64,000 nt of DNA, taken from the NCBI RefSeq assembly GCF_018736065.1, contig NZ_CP076128.1:3139501-3203500 (forward strand), written 5' to 3'. A program made the translations under genes and the position numbers. Source of the stretch: Flammeovirga kamogawensis. GTDB taxonomy: Bacteria > Bacteroidota > Bacteroidia > Cytophagales > Flammeovirgaceae. Under the pieces are notes generated by a model. It searched no databases. It saw only the letters and a list, made by a program, of their open reading frames with translations, and was not told the DNA's origin. Shown here in pieces: positions 19,401 through 28,807 of this stretch (position 1 is its first letter; every line of letters begins with the position of its first letter).

Positions 19401-22400
19401 TCTATCTCTGTATTACTATCTCCTTTCTGACGAGCATTTGAGAATACTTTAGGATAAGAGAATTGTTGAGATGATCCATTTGATTTCAACATGTATCCTT
19501 CTCCTCTTTTTAAGAAAGATAAAGTACCTACCCATCCACTAAACTCATCGTAAATAGCAAATCGATCTTGCCCTTTGATTAAATCGCCGTTACTAGCTTC
19601 ATAATATGCTAAGGCATCGTTTACACTAGAGTTTGTTAAAACTGGGTATGGAAGCCAGTTCCAACCATTTGCAAGAGTAACTTCAAAGTTATTGTTATCA
19701 ACCATGTCTCCTTTCAGTTCAAGAGTATTGGCATCGGTTAATTTCATTTTATACATTTTGACATTTGTCATTCCTGCATTAGAAGAAATACTACCCGACC
19801 ATCCAATTGATTGATCGTAAACATCAAATTCATTTTGGGCAACAATTCTATCACCGTTGCTTAATTGCATTTGAGAAGTTAAGGCATCCAAATCAGTAAA
19901 TCGACTATCATTAACTGATAATGAAACCCATGTCCAACCTTGATTTAATGCTAATGATTGCTCCATCACGTTTGTATTTGTAAATACTTTTGGAGTGGTA
20001 TTGTCACCCATCACTTGGTCTTGTACAAATGTGATTTCAGCATTTCCATCAATTTCAGCATCTAGTACTCTACCGGTTGCAGCATCCCATATTTTAAAAG
20101 ATACTTGCTCTGAGGTAGTTGTATTAGAATTTACTGTTAGATATAAGAAATAATCTTGTAATCCATTGTCATATACTAATTGTGCTTCTCCTCTTGCTTC
20201 TTCTCCTACAAAAGCACCGATTTTGGTATGTGGATCTTCAGCAAAAACATTGTCAATTTTAATCTTACCTACAATACTCATATTGAAACTGTAGTTACTT
20301 TCATTGACAGCCCAATCAGGTTCGTTTTCTAAAACTCTTAAATCGAGTTTTATTTTTTCATCGTAATTGTACTCTGTATCTAAGTATAAATCTGTGCTAT
20401 ATTCACCTACAGAAAGATTATTATTAACCTCAGCAGTAATTATACGCTTGCTATCTGGGTCTAACTGACCAGATGTTTGACTAAGCGTTAACCATGTTGG
20501 AACATTTTTGATGTTGAAATCTTGAGGTGTTCCTCCAAAGTTTTCTACAGTAATATCAAATGATTGATTTACGCCTACATAGTTTTGTAAATTAACATAG
20601 TCTAAACCATCTTTTACAGACCATACCACTTGATTTTTACGGATATATGCTGTCCAAGTAATTGGAGATTCTTGTCTGTTTCCTTTTTCATCAAATAATC
20701 TAGAAACAGTAATATCAATAACTTGTCCTTCTAATACCGACCAATCACTAATTATTGGGTTAATGATCATTTCATCACCATTAATTACATGGCTAACAGC
20801 AAACATTTCCAAGTTTCTTTTCGGTTTCAACGCAGGAGCATCTTCATCGAAAGCAGGAGTTGCTGCATTCATTATACTTGTAGATGTAGAAACAATATTA
20901 TTAGCATCCATATGATAATAGGTAGGAGCTAAATTGTCTAAAGGATCTGGCTCGTTCATTCTAGCATAAAGCATAATACCCGTAGTAGAGAAATCTACTT
21001 CAAAATACCTATCTCTGCTGATTTGCTCTTTTGTTCTTGCAAGATTCCATAAACGTAATTCATCTATTTTACCTACAAACTTCTGATCTACTTCATAAAG
21101 GCCTCCGTTATTAAAACCTCTAGCACCTATAAAGTATTTATTACCAGATAAACCTGAGATGTTATTTGCAATATTTGAGGTAGTTAAATCAGCATCAACA
21201 TATGTTTTCATAGCTCCAAGTCTATTTAAAACAATTGCTACATGATGCCATTCTCCATCTACAATATCATTGGTTAACTCATAAGCTGTACCTTCGTTAT
21301 TAAGGTAAAGTTTACCATTAGTATGTACATCTACCGACCATTTGTTGGCTTTGCCATTGGCCTCAATTACATCTGTTCCATCACCTCTACCGTTTGAGAA
21401 AATAGTAGCTTCTTGTGACTGATCCATTTTCACCCAGAATGATAATGTAACATCCATCTGACTTGTAAGCTGTACAAAGTTTACATTGTCGAGCGTTAAG
21501 TAATCGTTGTTTTCGAAATTATAAGCAGTTCCTTTCGGACGAATATCCCACTCAGCATTCATAATGCCGTGTTTGTTTCTTGCTTTATCGTTAACTACGC
21601 TTTCTCTTCCCTCATCCATTGGCCAGTACCCTTGAAGGTTTTGTTCAGAACCAAGTAATGATTGATACATTTGAGCGTATGCTTCAGAAAGTGATAATGC
21701 TTTTGACCAGATTCTTAATTCAAGAATATTTCCTTTGAAAGTCGACCCACCAAAAACCAAATCATTTCTATTAGGAATAGCAAAAGCACCTGTGTTGGTA
21801 AATCCTAATTCCTGATCATCTTGGTACATTCTTAGTGTTCCAGAATCAGTTCCATCGTAAACAAATACATAATGATGGAATAAGTCATCGTCTAGAATCG
21901 GACTAGAAACAGAGTAAGTAGAACTTCCTTCAACAGTCCAAGTAAGCGTATTTCCAGAAAGCGTTGCTTCCATACCATTTTCTTGTTTAAAAATGATAGA
22001 ATTCGCTTCAGTAGAAAGGTTTCTCATCCAGAACTCAATAGTAAAGTTCTGATCACTAATTGATGGTTTCTCAAAAGTTGCCGTGTTATTACTTCCTTCA
22101 AAATATACAGAAGTACCGTGTGCAATTTCTTGATCATTAGTTTGACCTACGATTTCAATATTACTGATGGCAGAATTATATAAAATATTCTCACTGTATT
22201 TTAAAGTAAGGTCTTGCCCTGCCGATAATATTCCGTTTCTAGGAGACGGAGTTCCGAAAGCAACAGGAATATTTAAATCAACTTTACCAGCAACAACATC
22301 AGAAATATATTCCGTTCCGTTATCACAATAAGAAATAGCTCTTATTTCATAATCACCATCACTTAAACCGGTTGCGCCTATGTCCCAAGAAAAAGTGATA

Positions 22401-25400
22401 TTATCGTCAGTGATCATATCAATTTTCTGTTCTTGAGCAGCTACAGCATCTGCATAAGATTGTGCGTTATTATAATAAGTATATAACCTTGTCCAAGTTG
22501 GAGAAGTAGATTTTCTGTATTCTAATCTTACTTTTTCAAAACTATCGTATGTTCTAGAATAATCACCTAAAACAATTGGTAGTGGATTAGTAGAACCATC
22601 TTCGTTAAATGCTGTAGTAGCATTCATTACCCAATTTTCTAAAGGTTTTTGAACTTCTATTCTAGTACACGAAGGAACATAATGTACAGATACTTCTACC
22701 GTTTCTTGTAAATCAGATCCCATACAAATTGATTCTAATACAATACTTAGGTCTTCATAATCGTAAACATCTGGTTTCGATTTTTCTAAGAATACTGTAT
22801 AAGTTACCGTTTGATCATGCGGTACTTCAACTTCAACTCCCCCTTGTGGAATATTAGATTTAATATTGTGAGGGTTTGATGTATTGTCGATGTAAAGCAT
22901 GAAACTCACGTTCTCATTAAGGTCAGCATTTGTATTATTCAATAGTGTCAATTCAATTACCGCCATATCATCTTCAGGTATGTTGGTAATATCAGTAATA
23001 TTAGCAGTAATAACCGGAACTTCTATTGCTTGAGTTGCAATAGATAAAGGAGAACCACCTGCTCCAATTACTGTAATATCATCATCGTTATCTTTATCAA
23101 AATATAAAGAAAGTACTTCACCTTCATGCGGACAAGAAGTTCTACCACCAACAGTACGGAAAATAGGACCGTTACCATCAAATGGATTTACAACGTCTAT
23201 ACTTAAATAGTTATCATCATCATTATCCACAATTGAATAGGTGATATCTAAAGATTCAGCTTCTTCTTTTCCATCACTTTTTGCAAATGATTGATTAAAT
23301 TCTACACCCATTGTATGCTTAAAACCTGTACCGTTTACCACAGCACCAACAGTTTGTGCATAAGAAGCATCTAAGTTAACATCATAAGAATACGATGTAT
23401 TTACAGCAGAGAAAGTACTAATTGTTCTTTCTAATCCGCCAACACCATAATCAATAGAAATATTATCAGAAAACTTACTATTGATTAATGCTGCCAGACC
23501 ATCATTGTTTAACTGAGAAGTAATATTTGCAATGATTTCTGCTTTGTAATTTTCTTGATCATTAAATGCTCTATACTTTGTTCTTTCGTTATCTTGAATA
23601 ATTTTTTGCCATAACTTGATCTGTTTCTGATATTCTTCTTTTGTAAGAACACCTTCATCTTCAGGATCCAAAGTACCGTTGTCTAAAGCAAGAATAAAGC
23701 TCTCATATTCAGGAAGCAATGTATTAACAATATGCTTTTGAGAGTAGACAAAGAATGTAGATGTCGGAGACTCATTAAAGAATAAGGCTTTCTGTTGATT
23801 TACATAGACAGTATCTATTGTATCATCGTCATTATACTTATAGAAAGTAGTGTTATCTATTCCAGAAACAGCTGTATCTGTAATCACTAACCTTTTAAAA
23901 GTACCATACTCAAGATTTTTTGAGTTACCGATATATAAGTCACCATCCGAACCTACAAAACCTTCACTATCACTTGTAGAAATACTTTGTGAGAAAGAAT
24001 AAGACTTTGTTTGGTTTTCTCCGTAATCAGAACCGTAAGAAACAGATATACCATTTTCGATATCGTTAGAAACATCAGCTTCTACTTCTGGACCAAGTTT
24101 ACCACCACCAGTAGTAACTGTTACACCTTGATGGAATGTATTTGTATAAGAAGTAGATACATTTGTAAGTGTATTTAATTCTGATGTGATTGTAATTTCT
24201 GTACCAGCCTCAATGGTAGCTGAACTTCCAGAACCTGGAGGATCTCTCAGGATAATATCTGGGAAATCTGGTGCTTTTGTTACAAATAGTTGAGAACCAT
24301 CTGCTTCACCACCTATAATAAAACCTTCTGCTAAGAAATTTTCTGCAGGATAATCAACTCCATTAATACGAAGATTGATACTCATGCTTTTTGTGAAAGG
24401 AGCAGTCATTAAAGGTAAACCAGCTTTAAAGTAATAAGTGGCTTTATTCGGCTCTTCTTCACTTTTTACTAGATTTTCTGCAGTTTCATCAGCTAAATTA
24501 TTATTGATAATGTATTCACCATCAGTAATTGGAACAGTAAATTTTTGATTAATTTCCTTATTTTCATATTCTTCATAAGAAACCAAATCAACTTTATAAT
24601 CATATAATTGTTCATATACAGGATATTTAATAGATGTATCCCCTTCTGCAGCAATTAAGTAATTATAAGTTTGTCCCTCAACATTTAAAACTGGCGTTGA
24701 TCTGTATATAAAGTTTTGAACAAAATGATAAGGATCAGATTCTAACCCAGAACCATTTGGATCTTCAAATACAGACGTAAATTCTTCAGTAATAAAAGAG
24801 AAATCAACTTCTTCGTTACCAGATAATAATTGAACATCGGTATTACTTTCTATCACAACACCAGTTACTTGATTTATGATATAATTAATTGGTAATAATT
24901 GAGTTCTATATTCACCTGTTTCTGAATTAGTAAAAATACTAGTTGATAAAAAACCAGTAGCAGGGTCTGCACCGTAAGGAAGATAATCGAAAGTGATACG
25001 TGCTGTACCAATATTACTTATAGAAGATACACCAACTACTTCAGAAGAATCTTCTGTGTAATTAAAAGTATATTCTTGAGTACCATCGTAACCAAATCCA
25101 ATAGGCTTTTCGGCTTCCACTTGTCCACCTACAACTCTACCTACAACATTTACTCTTGTAGTATCAACAAAAGGTTTAGGAGCTTCTAAATTTTCAAAAA
25201 ACTCATAATAGCCTTCAGCAGGAAATCTACCACCGTGTACTAGTGTATGGTTTGCTTTTCTAACTTCAATAAAGTGGTTACCAATTGGTACTTGAAGTTC
25301 AAAGAAACCATCTTTTCCAGTTACTAGAGGTTCTTTATTTTCGTCGAGCATGATATTACCATCAACAAAGATATTAGCACCATCTAAAAATACTTTAGGG

Positions 25401-27766
25401 TATTCATAAAGGTCTTCTTCTTCATCTTTAAAGTAATGCCCTTGATTGTACATTATTTTTGCACCATCAATAGTAACTAAGTATTGGTTATAACCAGCAT
25501 CTTCTATTTGAGTAACATCTTCAACTTTTCTTAAAGGCTCAAATAATCCTCTAACATCGTAATAAGCTATTCCTCTAAATAAGAATGAAGATATATCTAA
25601 AAAGTCTAATTGATTAACAACTTCAGAACCTTTACCTACAAAAACTACTTGTTTGATAGGATCAAATTCGTGCACGCCAAACATTGGTGTAATAGCATAT
25701 GTACCTCCGTTACCTGAATATGGGACAGAAGAAATTACATAATTACCATACATGTTAGTTACCCCAAAAATACCTAACTGACTTGTAGTTGGTGCTTCTT
25801 GAGACCATGTTGTATTTAAAAGGAATGAGTGTCTTTTATTAAAGTCAAAACCACTTTTAGATAAATCGTAAGCATAAGCACCTGTTCCTTCGTCTATTCT
25901 TAAATAAACTTCAAGAGCATTTTCAGCACCACTTAAATATCTTCTATAATTTTTCTTTACTTCATCAGCATCTAATGCTCTACTCCATACTCTAACATCA
26001 TCGATAAAACCAACAAAACCATCACCCACTCTAAAATAAGCATCTTCGCCAGTTAGTGGTACAAATTTGGTGCTGTCGTTATCCGTGTTCATAGACACGT
26101 CTACCAAATGAGAAAGACTTTTAGGAACATTATCATCTGCAAAATTAGAATCCATTAATCTACCATTAAAGTAAAGTTTAGGTAGCTCTTCTGGGGTTAA
26201 AACTAAAGAGAGATGGTTAAATTGATTAAGAATATCAGTATAAGTTTCAACTACATCTTCACCTGCACCATTTGCTTCACCAGATGGTAAATAACCAGCA
26301 AGTCTATATGTAATCTCATCAGAAATTGATGGAGAATGTAATATAAATATTAATTCATCATCTGTTTTTTCGTAATCTAAATCATAAAAAGAAGATCCAT
26401 TAAATAATTTAAAAGCTTCTCCTTCTGAATTTCCATTAAATTTAAACCAAGATTGAATAGTATATTCATTTGGTAAATTATCTGTTTCAATAACAGACTC
26501 TACATAACCATCTCCTTCTACTTCAACTGTAAAAGATTTTAATTTTAATTCAGCTCCCTGAGGCTCTGCTCTTACAACTACATTTTCTACAGGATTTCCT
26601 CCTTCAAAAGCAATGTTACCAGAGATTGTTGCTGTTGGATTTCTAAAACCAACGCCAGTTATATAGGTGGTATATTCTATATCTAAATCACCTAAACCTT
26701 CAACATCAATTTTATATTCGAATAAAATACCACCTTCAACATCGTAATCAGAATAGCTATATGTTTCGTTATCTAATGTGATAAGCAATTCATAATTTGT
26801 GTATAAATCTGTAATTGAAGGATCGAACTCTCTTCTATAAACCTTAAATGTTGTAATTAGGTCAGAATTGTTATTTACTTGCCAATTTATTCTTGTTTCA
26901 TCACTATAATAACCTTTAGAAATTTCGAAGGTATTTCTAGTGAAAGTTGGAGCGTTGTAAAATATTTCCCACGGAAAACCAATAATTAAATTCCCCTCTT
27001 GGATGATCTCACTATCTGATAAATTTGTATCATTATCTCTAAAAACTTCATAATTAGTTACCGTAGTAACAGGAGATAACGCACTACCTACATTTAAGTT
27101 AAGGTAGTTTCCTTCATCATCCATTTGGTAATTAAGTGTTCCGTTAAAACCTGTAACAACACTAATTCTTGGTGTTTCAATTTCTATATCATCTGTATTG
27201 AAATTACCACTTGAGAAACCATCTATGTAATCTACATTAATGTTACTTACAAATGTGCTAGAAACTTCTGAAACTGTAGCATCTAAAAAAGCATGACTGT
27301 AAAATTCTACTTCAATTTGTGATACATCATCTTGACTTCTATGTGTATTTGCAATACCATTTAAAGTAATAGAAACCTGAGAAGGAGATTCTACTACAAT
27401 GTATGGAGTATATCCAGGAGGTAAATTTCTTACTACAACAGCATCTTTGTCACCTAAGTCGGTTCCTTTTTTACCATGAAAAGAAGCTCCATTAATAGTA
27501 ACAATTATTTTATTTTTAATTGTACCGTTATTAGAATCATCTTCATGAAACGTAGTTGTAGAATATGTTAAAGATTTAGAAGAAAATATGAATGAGTAAA
27601 TTTTATCTAATAAGGTCTGGTTTTCTATTTCTTCTGTAGTACTTATTTCGTTATTCGGAGTTTCACCTTCTGTGTTAATATCTTTAGTAGAATTATTAAC
27701 TGATGAAGACGCAACCCCGAGCATTGTTGATGTCAGAAACACCAATAGCAAGAGTATTTTTTTCAT
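18827..27766 (-). CDS. Giant T9SS-secreted LamG protein (giant B, 2979 aa)
   Basis: A paralogue of giant A with the same order of parts: signal peptide (MKKILLLLVFLTSTMLG), one copy of the NDGT-type beta domain, FN3-like segment, split carboxypeptidase-regulatory-like domain with inserted LamG, and a second such domain. The Ser/Thr-rich middle region starts at RDPPGSGSS near 1174 and ends at TSCPHEG near 1545. Two LamG domains, GW-type repeats and a T9SS sorting domain ending in FTERIIKK follow. The first 1540 residues have diverged clearly from giant A, while most of the rest is nearly identical. It starts 72 bases after collar B. It is expected on the cell surface; its target is unknown. 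Confidence 0.88.
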   Translation of the reverse strand: MKKILLLLVFLTSTMLGVASSSVNNSTKDINTEGETPNNEISTTEEIENQTLLDKIYSFIFSSKSLTYSTTTFHEDDSNNGTIKNKIIVTINGASFHGKKGTDLGDKDAVVVRNLPPGYTPYIVVESPSQVSITLNGIANTHRSQDDVSQIEVEFYSHAFLDATVSEVSSTFVSNINVDYIDGFSSGNFNTDDIEIETPRISVVTGFNGTLNYQMDDEGNYLNLNVGSALSPVTTVTNYEVFRDNDTNLSDSEIIQEGNLIIGFPWEIFYNAPTFTRNTFEISKGYYSDETRINWQVNNNSDLITTFKVYRREFDPSITDLYTNYELLITLDNETYSYSDYDVEGGILFEYKIDVEGLGDLDIEYTTYITGVGFRNPTATISGNIAFEGGNPVENVVVRAEPQGAELKLKSFTVEVEGDGYVESVIETDNLPNEYTIQSWFKFNGNSEGEAFKLFNGSSFYDLDYEKTDDELIFILHSPSISDEITYRLAGYLPSGEANGAGEDVVETYTDILNQFNHLSLVLTPEELPKLYFNGRLMDSNFADDNVPKSLSHLVDVSMNTDNDSTKFVPLTGEDAYFRVGDGFVGFIDDVRVWSRALDADEVKKNYRRYLSGAENALEVYLRIDEGTGAYAYDLSKSGFDFNKRHSFLLNTTWSQEAPTTSQLGIFGVTNMYGNYVISSVPYSGNGGTYAITPMFGVHEFDPIKQVVFVGKGSEVVNQLDFLDISSFLFRGIAYYDVRGLFEPLRKVEDVTQIEDAGYNQYLVTIDGAKIMYNQGHYFKDEEEDLYEYPKVFLDGANIFVDGNIMLDENKEPLVTGKDGFFELQVPIGNHFIEVRKANHTLVHGGRFPAEGYYEFFENLEAPKPFVDTTRVNVVGRVVGGQVEAEKPIGFGYDGTQEYTFNYTEDSSEVVGVSSISNIGTARITFDYLPYGADPATGFLSTSIFTNSETGEYRTQLLPINYIINQVTGVVIESNTDVQLLSGNEEVDFSFITEEFTSVFEDPNGSGLESDPYHFVQNFIYRSTPVLNVEGQTYNYLIAAEGDTSIKYPVYEQLYDYKVDLVSYEEYENKEINQKFTVPITDGEYIINNNLADETAENLVKSEEEPNKATYYFKAGLPLMTAPFTKSMSINLRINGVDYPAENFLAEGFIIGGEADGSQLFVTKAPDFPDIILRDPPGSGSSATIEAGTEITITSELNTLTNVSTSYTNTFHQGVTVTTGGGKLGPEVEADVSNDIENGISVSYGSDYGENQTKSYSFSQSISTSDSEGFVGSDGDLYIGNSKNLEYGTFKRLVITDTAVSGIDNTTFYKYNDDDTIDTVYVNQQKALFFNESPTSTFFVYSQKHIVNTLLPEYESFILALDNGTLDPEDEGVLTKEEYQKQIKLWQKIIQDNERTKYRAFNDQENYKAEIIANITSQLNNDGLAALINSKFSDNISIDYGVGGLERTISTFSAVNTSYSYDVNLDASYAQTVGAVVNGTGFKHTMGVEFNQSFAKSDGKEEAESLDITYSIVDNDDDNYLSIDVVNPFDGNGPIFRTVGGRTSCPHEGEVLSLYFDKDNDDDITVIGAGGSPLSIATQAIEVPVITANITDITNIPEDDMAVIELTLLNNTNADLNENVSFMLYIDNTSNPHNIKSNIPQGGVEVEVPHDQTVTYTVFLEKSKPDVYDYEDLSIVLESICMGSDLQETVEVSVHYVPSCTRIEVQKPLENWVMNATTAFNEDGSTNPLPIVLGDYSRTYDSFEKVRLEYRKSTSPTWTRLYTYYNNAQSYADAVAAQEQKIDMITDDNITFSWDIGATGLSDGDYEIRAISYCDNGTEYISDVVAGKVDLNIPVAFGTPSPRNGILSAGQDLTLKYSENILYNSAISNIEIVGQTNDQEIAHGTSVYFEGSNNTATFEKPSISDQNFTIEFWMRNLSTEANSIIFKQENGMEATLSGNTLTWTVEGSSTYSVSSPILDDDLFHHYVFVYDGTDSGTLRMYQDDQELGFTNTGAFAIPNRNDLVFGGSTFKGNILELRIWSKALSLSEAYAQMYQSLLGSEQNLQGYWPMDEGRESVVNDKARNKHGIMNAEWDIRPKGTAYNFENNDYLTLDNVNFVQLTSQMDVTLSFWVKMDQSQEATIFSNGRGDGTDVIEANGKANKWSVDVHTNGKLYLNNEGTAYELTNDIVDGEWHHVAIVLNRLGAMKTYVDADLTTSNIANNISGLSGNKYFIGARGFNNGGLYEVDQKFVGKIDELRLWNLARTKEQISRDRYFEVDFSTTGIMLYARMNEPDPLDNLAPTYYHMDANNIVSTSTSIMNAATPAFDEDAPALKPKRNLEMFAVSHVINGDEMIINPIISDWSVLEGQVIDITVSRLFDEKGNRQESPITWTAYIRKNQVVWSVKDGLDYVNLQNYVGVNQSFDITVENFGGTPQDFNIKNVPTWLTLSQTSGQLDPDSKRIITAEVNNNLSVGEYSTDLYLDTEYNYDEKIKLDLRVLENEPDWAVNESNYSFNMSIVGKIKIDNVFAEDPHTKIGAFVGEEARGEAQLVYDNGLQDYFLYLTVNSNTTTSEQVSFKIWDAATGRVLDAEIDGNAEITFVQDQVMGDNTTPKVFTNTNVMEQSLALNQGWTWVSLSVNDSRFTDLDALTSQMQLSNGDRIVAQNEFDVYDQSIGWSGSISSNAGMTNVKMYKMKLTDANTLELKGDMVDNNNFEVTLANGWNWLPYPVLTNSSVNDALAYYEASNGDLIKGQDRFAIYDEFSGWVGTLSFLKRGEGYMLKSNGSSQQFSYPKVFSNARQKGDSNTEIDQFVNNAYEFNMSTIVEVPDGYDQVYVYNNKQHDIRGVGNVVEIEGRNLAFITVYGNADENLTFSLKDNLQFTDAGEEFVFEDDAVYGTFITPIQLGEVIASNRDIDLNPGSLKVYPNPSSSEFNLSFQLDKGHDYHLIVYSMNGRVVEKQDITGVVGANVVTIGETYNTGVYVVEIITSDGTFTERIIKK
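20313..23240. repeat. Near-identical tract 1 of the giant pair, copy B
   Basis: Partner of 10166-13090. At the sampled point the offset is 10,146 bases (12181 against 22327), in the same orientation and reading frame. Confidence 0.85.
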
Positions 27767-27838
27767 AATATTAAGCTGAATAAAATATTACATCATAACA
27801 TGTAATACTTTTAGTTATTAGGTTTAACCAAAATCGAA

Positions 27839-28756
27839 TTAAAGCTTAATGATGTAATTTACACCATAACTTACGGGTTGTGTCTCTGAGTAAACGCCAT
27901 CTCCAGTTGCGGCACCAACGCTACCGCCTATTGTTGTTGAGTGGGTATGATCTCCAGAATTTCCTGTAGTTCTACTAATGTTTTGTCTTTTAACCACACC
28001 ACCACCATGGCGACCTAAATTACCTGATCCGCCTTCTCTAAATTTACTATAACTATGGGTATGGCTACCATCATTCGAGATATCTACACTAAAATCATTA
28101 TCGTGACCATGATCTCCTAATTGATCTTTTTCATAAGAATTTAAACCAGGTCCGGTTGCATAATCATTATTACTATTTTGATGAGTTCCGTTAGTACCTG
28201 TACCTCTAAGATACATTCCTCTTAAGTCTGGTGCATTTGCCATTCCAATCATATCTTTTAAATATGTACCTGATGGAACAGAACTTCCATCACACAGCAT
28301 CCATCCTAACGGAACGTCTGTACCAGTAAAAGGAACTATAGACCCAGAAGGAGCTCCATTTAAAGCTGAAAAAGCATAAGGAACATAGTTTATGATTTGT
28401 TCTGATATTACGTTTTCTGTAGAGTTAGTAATCATAGAGATGATCAATTTTAAATTGGCATCTTTATACGGAACAGTTTGGATTGACCCAGTAGATACTG
28501 TACCTGTACCTATTTCATGAGAAAATACACCTTGTGCATTTGTTACTAACTGTTTTGTTTCTGAAAAATATGTAGATGACTTATCATTACTAACTATTGT
28601 AAATTTAAAGTCAATTACTTTATTTGGAATAGCAGCATGTAATGAATTTCTTGCTAGTCCTTGTACAACAAAACCTCCGCTTTGAGCGAATAGATTACTA
28701 TTTAGAAATAGTAATGCTATCAATATTATTGAACGATAATGAGTCTTAAGTAGCAT
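27839..28756 (-). CDS. Secreted phage-tail-collar-type fibre protein (collar B)
   Basis: The 305-aa paralogue of collar A has a signal peptide (IILIALLFLNSNLFAQ), the shared N-terminal domain (FVVQGLARNSLHAAIPNK) and a tail-collar domain (GAPSGSIVPFTG, GWMLCDGSS, PDLRGMYLRGTG). It also has the HxH pairs DHGHD, GSHTHS and GDHTHS near the C terminus. The part between the second and third pairs (residues ~235-270, glycine-rich) is the most different among the three paralogues, as expected for a variable tip. It ends 72 bases before giant B and starts 51 bases after collar C, so the three genes probably form one transcript. Confidence 0.85.
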   Translation of the reverse strand: MLLKTHYRSIILIALLFLNSNLFAQSGGFVVQGLARNSLHAAIPNKVIDFKFTIVSNDKSSTYFSETKQLVTNAQGVFSHEIGTGTVSTGSIQTVPYKDANLKLIISMITNSTENVISEQIINYVPYAFSALNGAPSGSIVPFTGTDVPLGWMLCDGSSVPSGTYLKDMIGMANAPDLRGMYLRGTGTNGTHQNSNNDYATGPGLNSYEKDQLGDHGHDNDFSVDISNDGSHTHSYSKFREGGSGNLGRHGGGVVKRQNISRTTGNSGDHTHSTTIGGSVGAATGDGVYSETQPVSYGVNYIIKL

Positions 28757-28807
28757 AAATGAATATTTTTGATGGGTTATTTTTTCTGATAGCTTCTGCT
28801 ATGCTAA

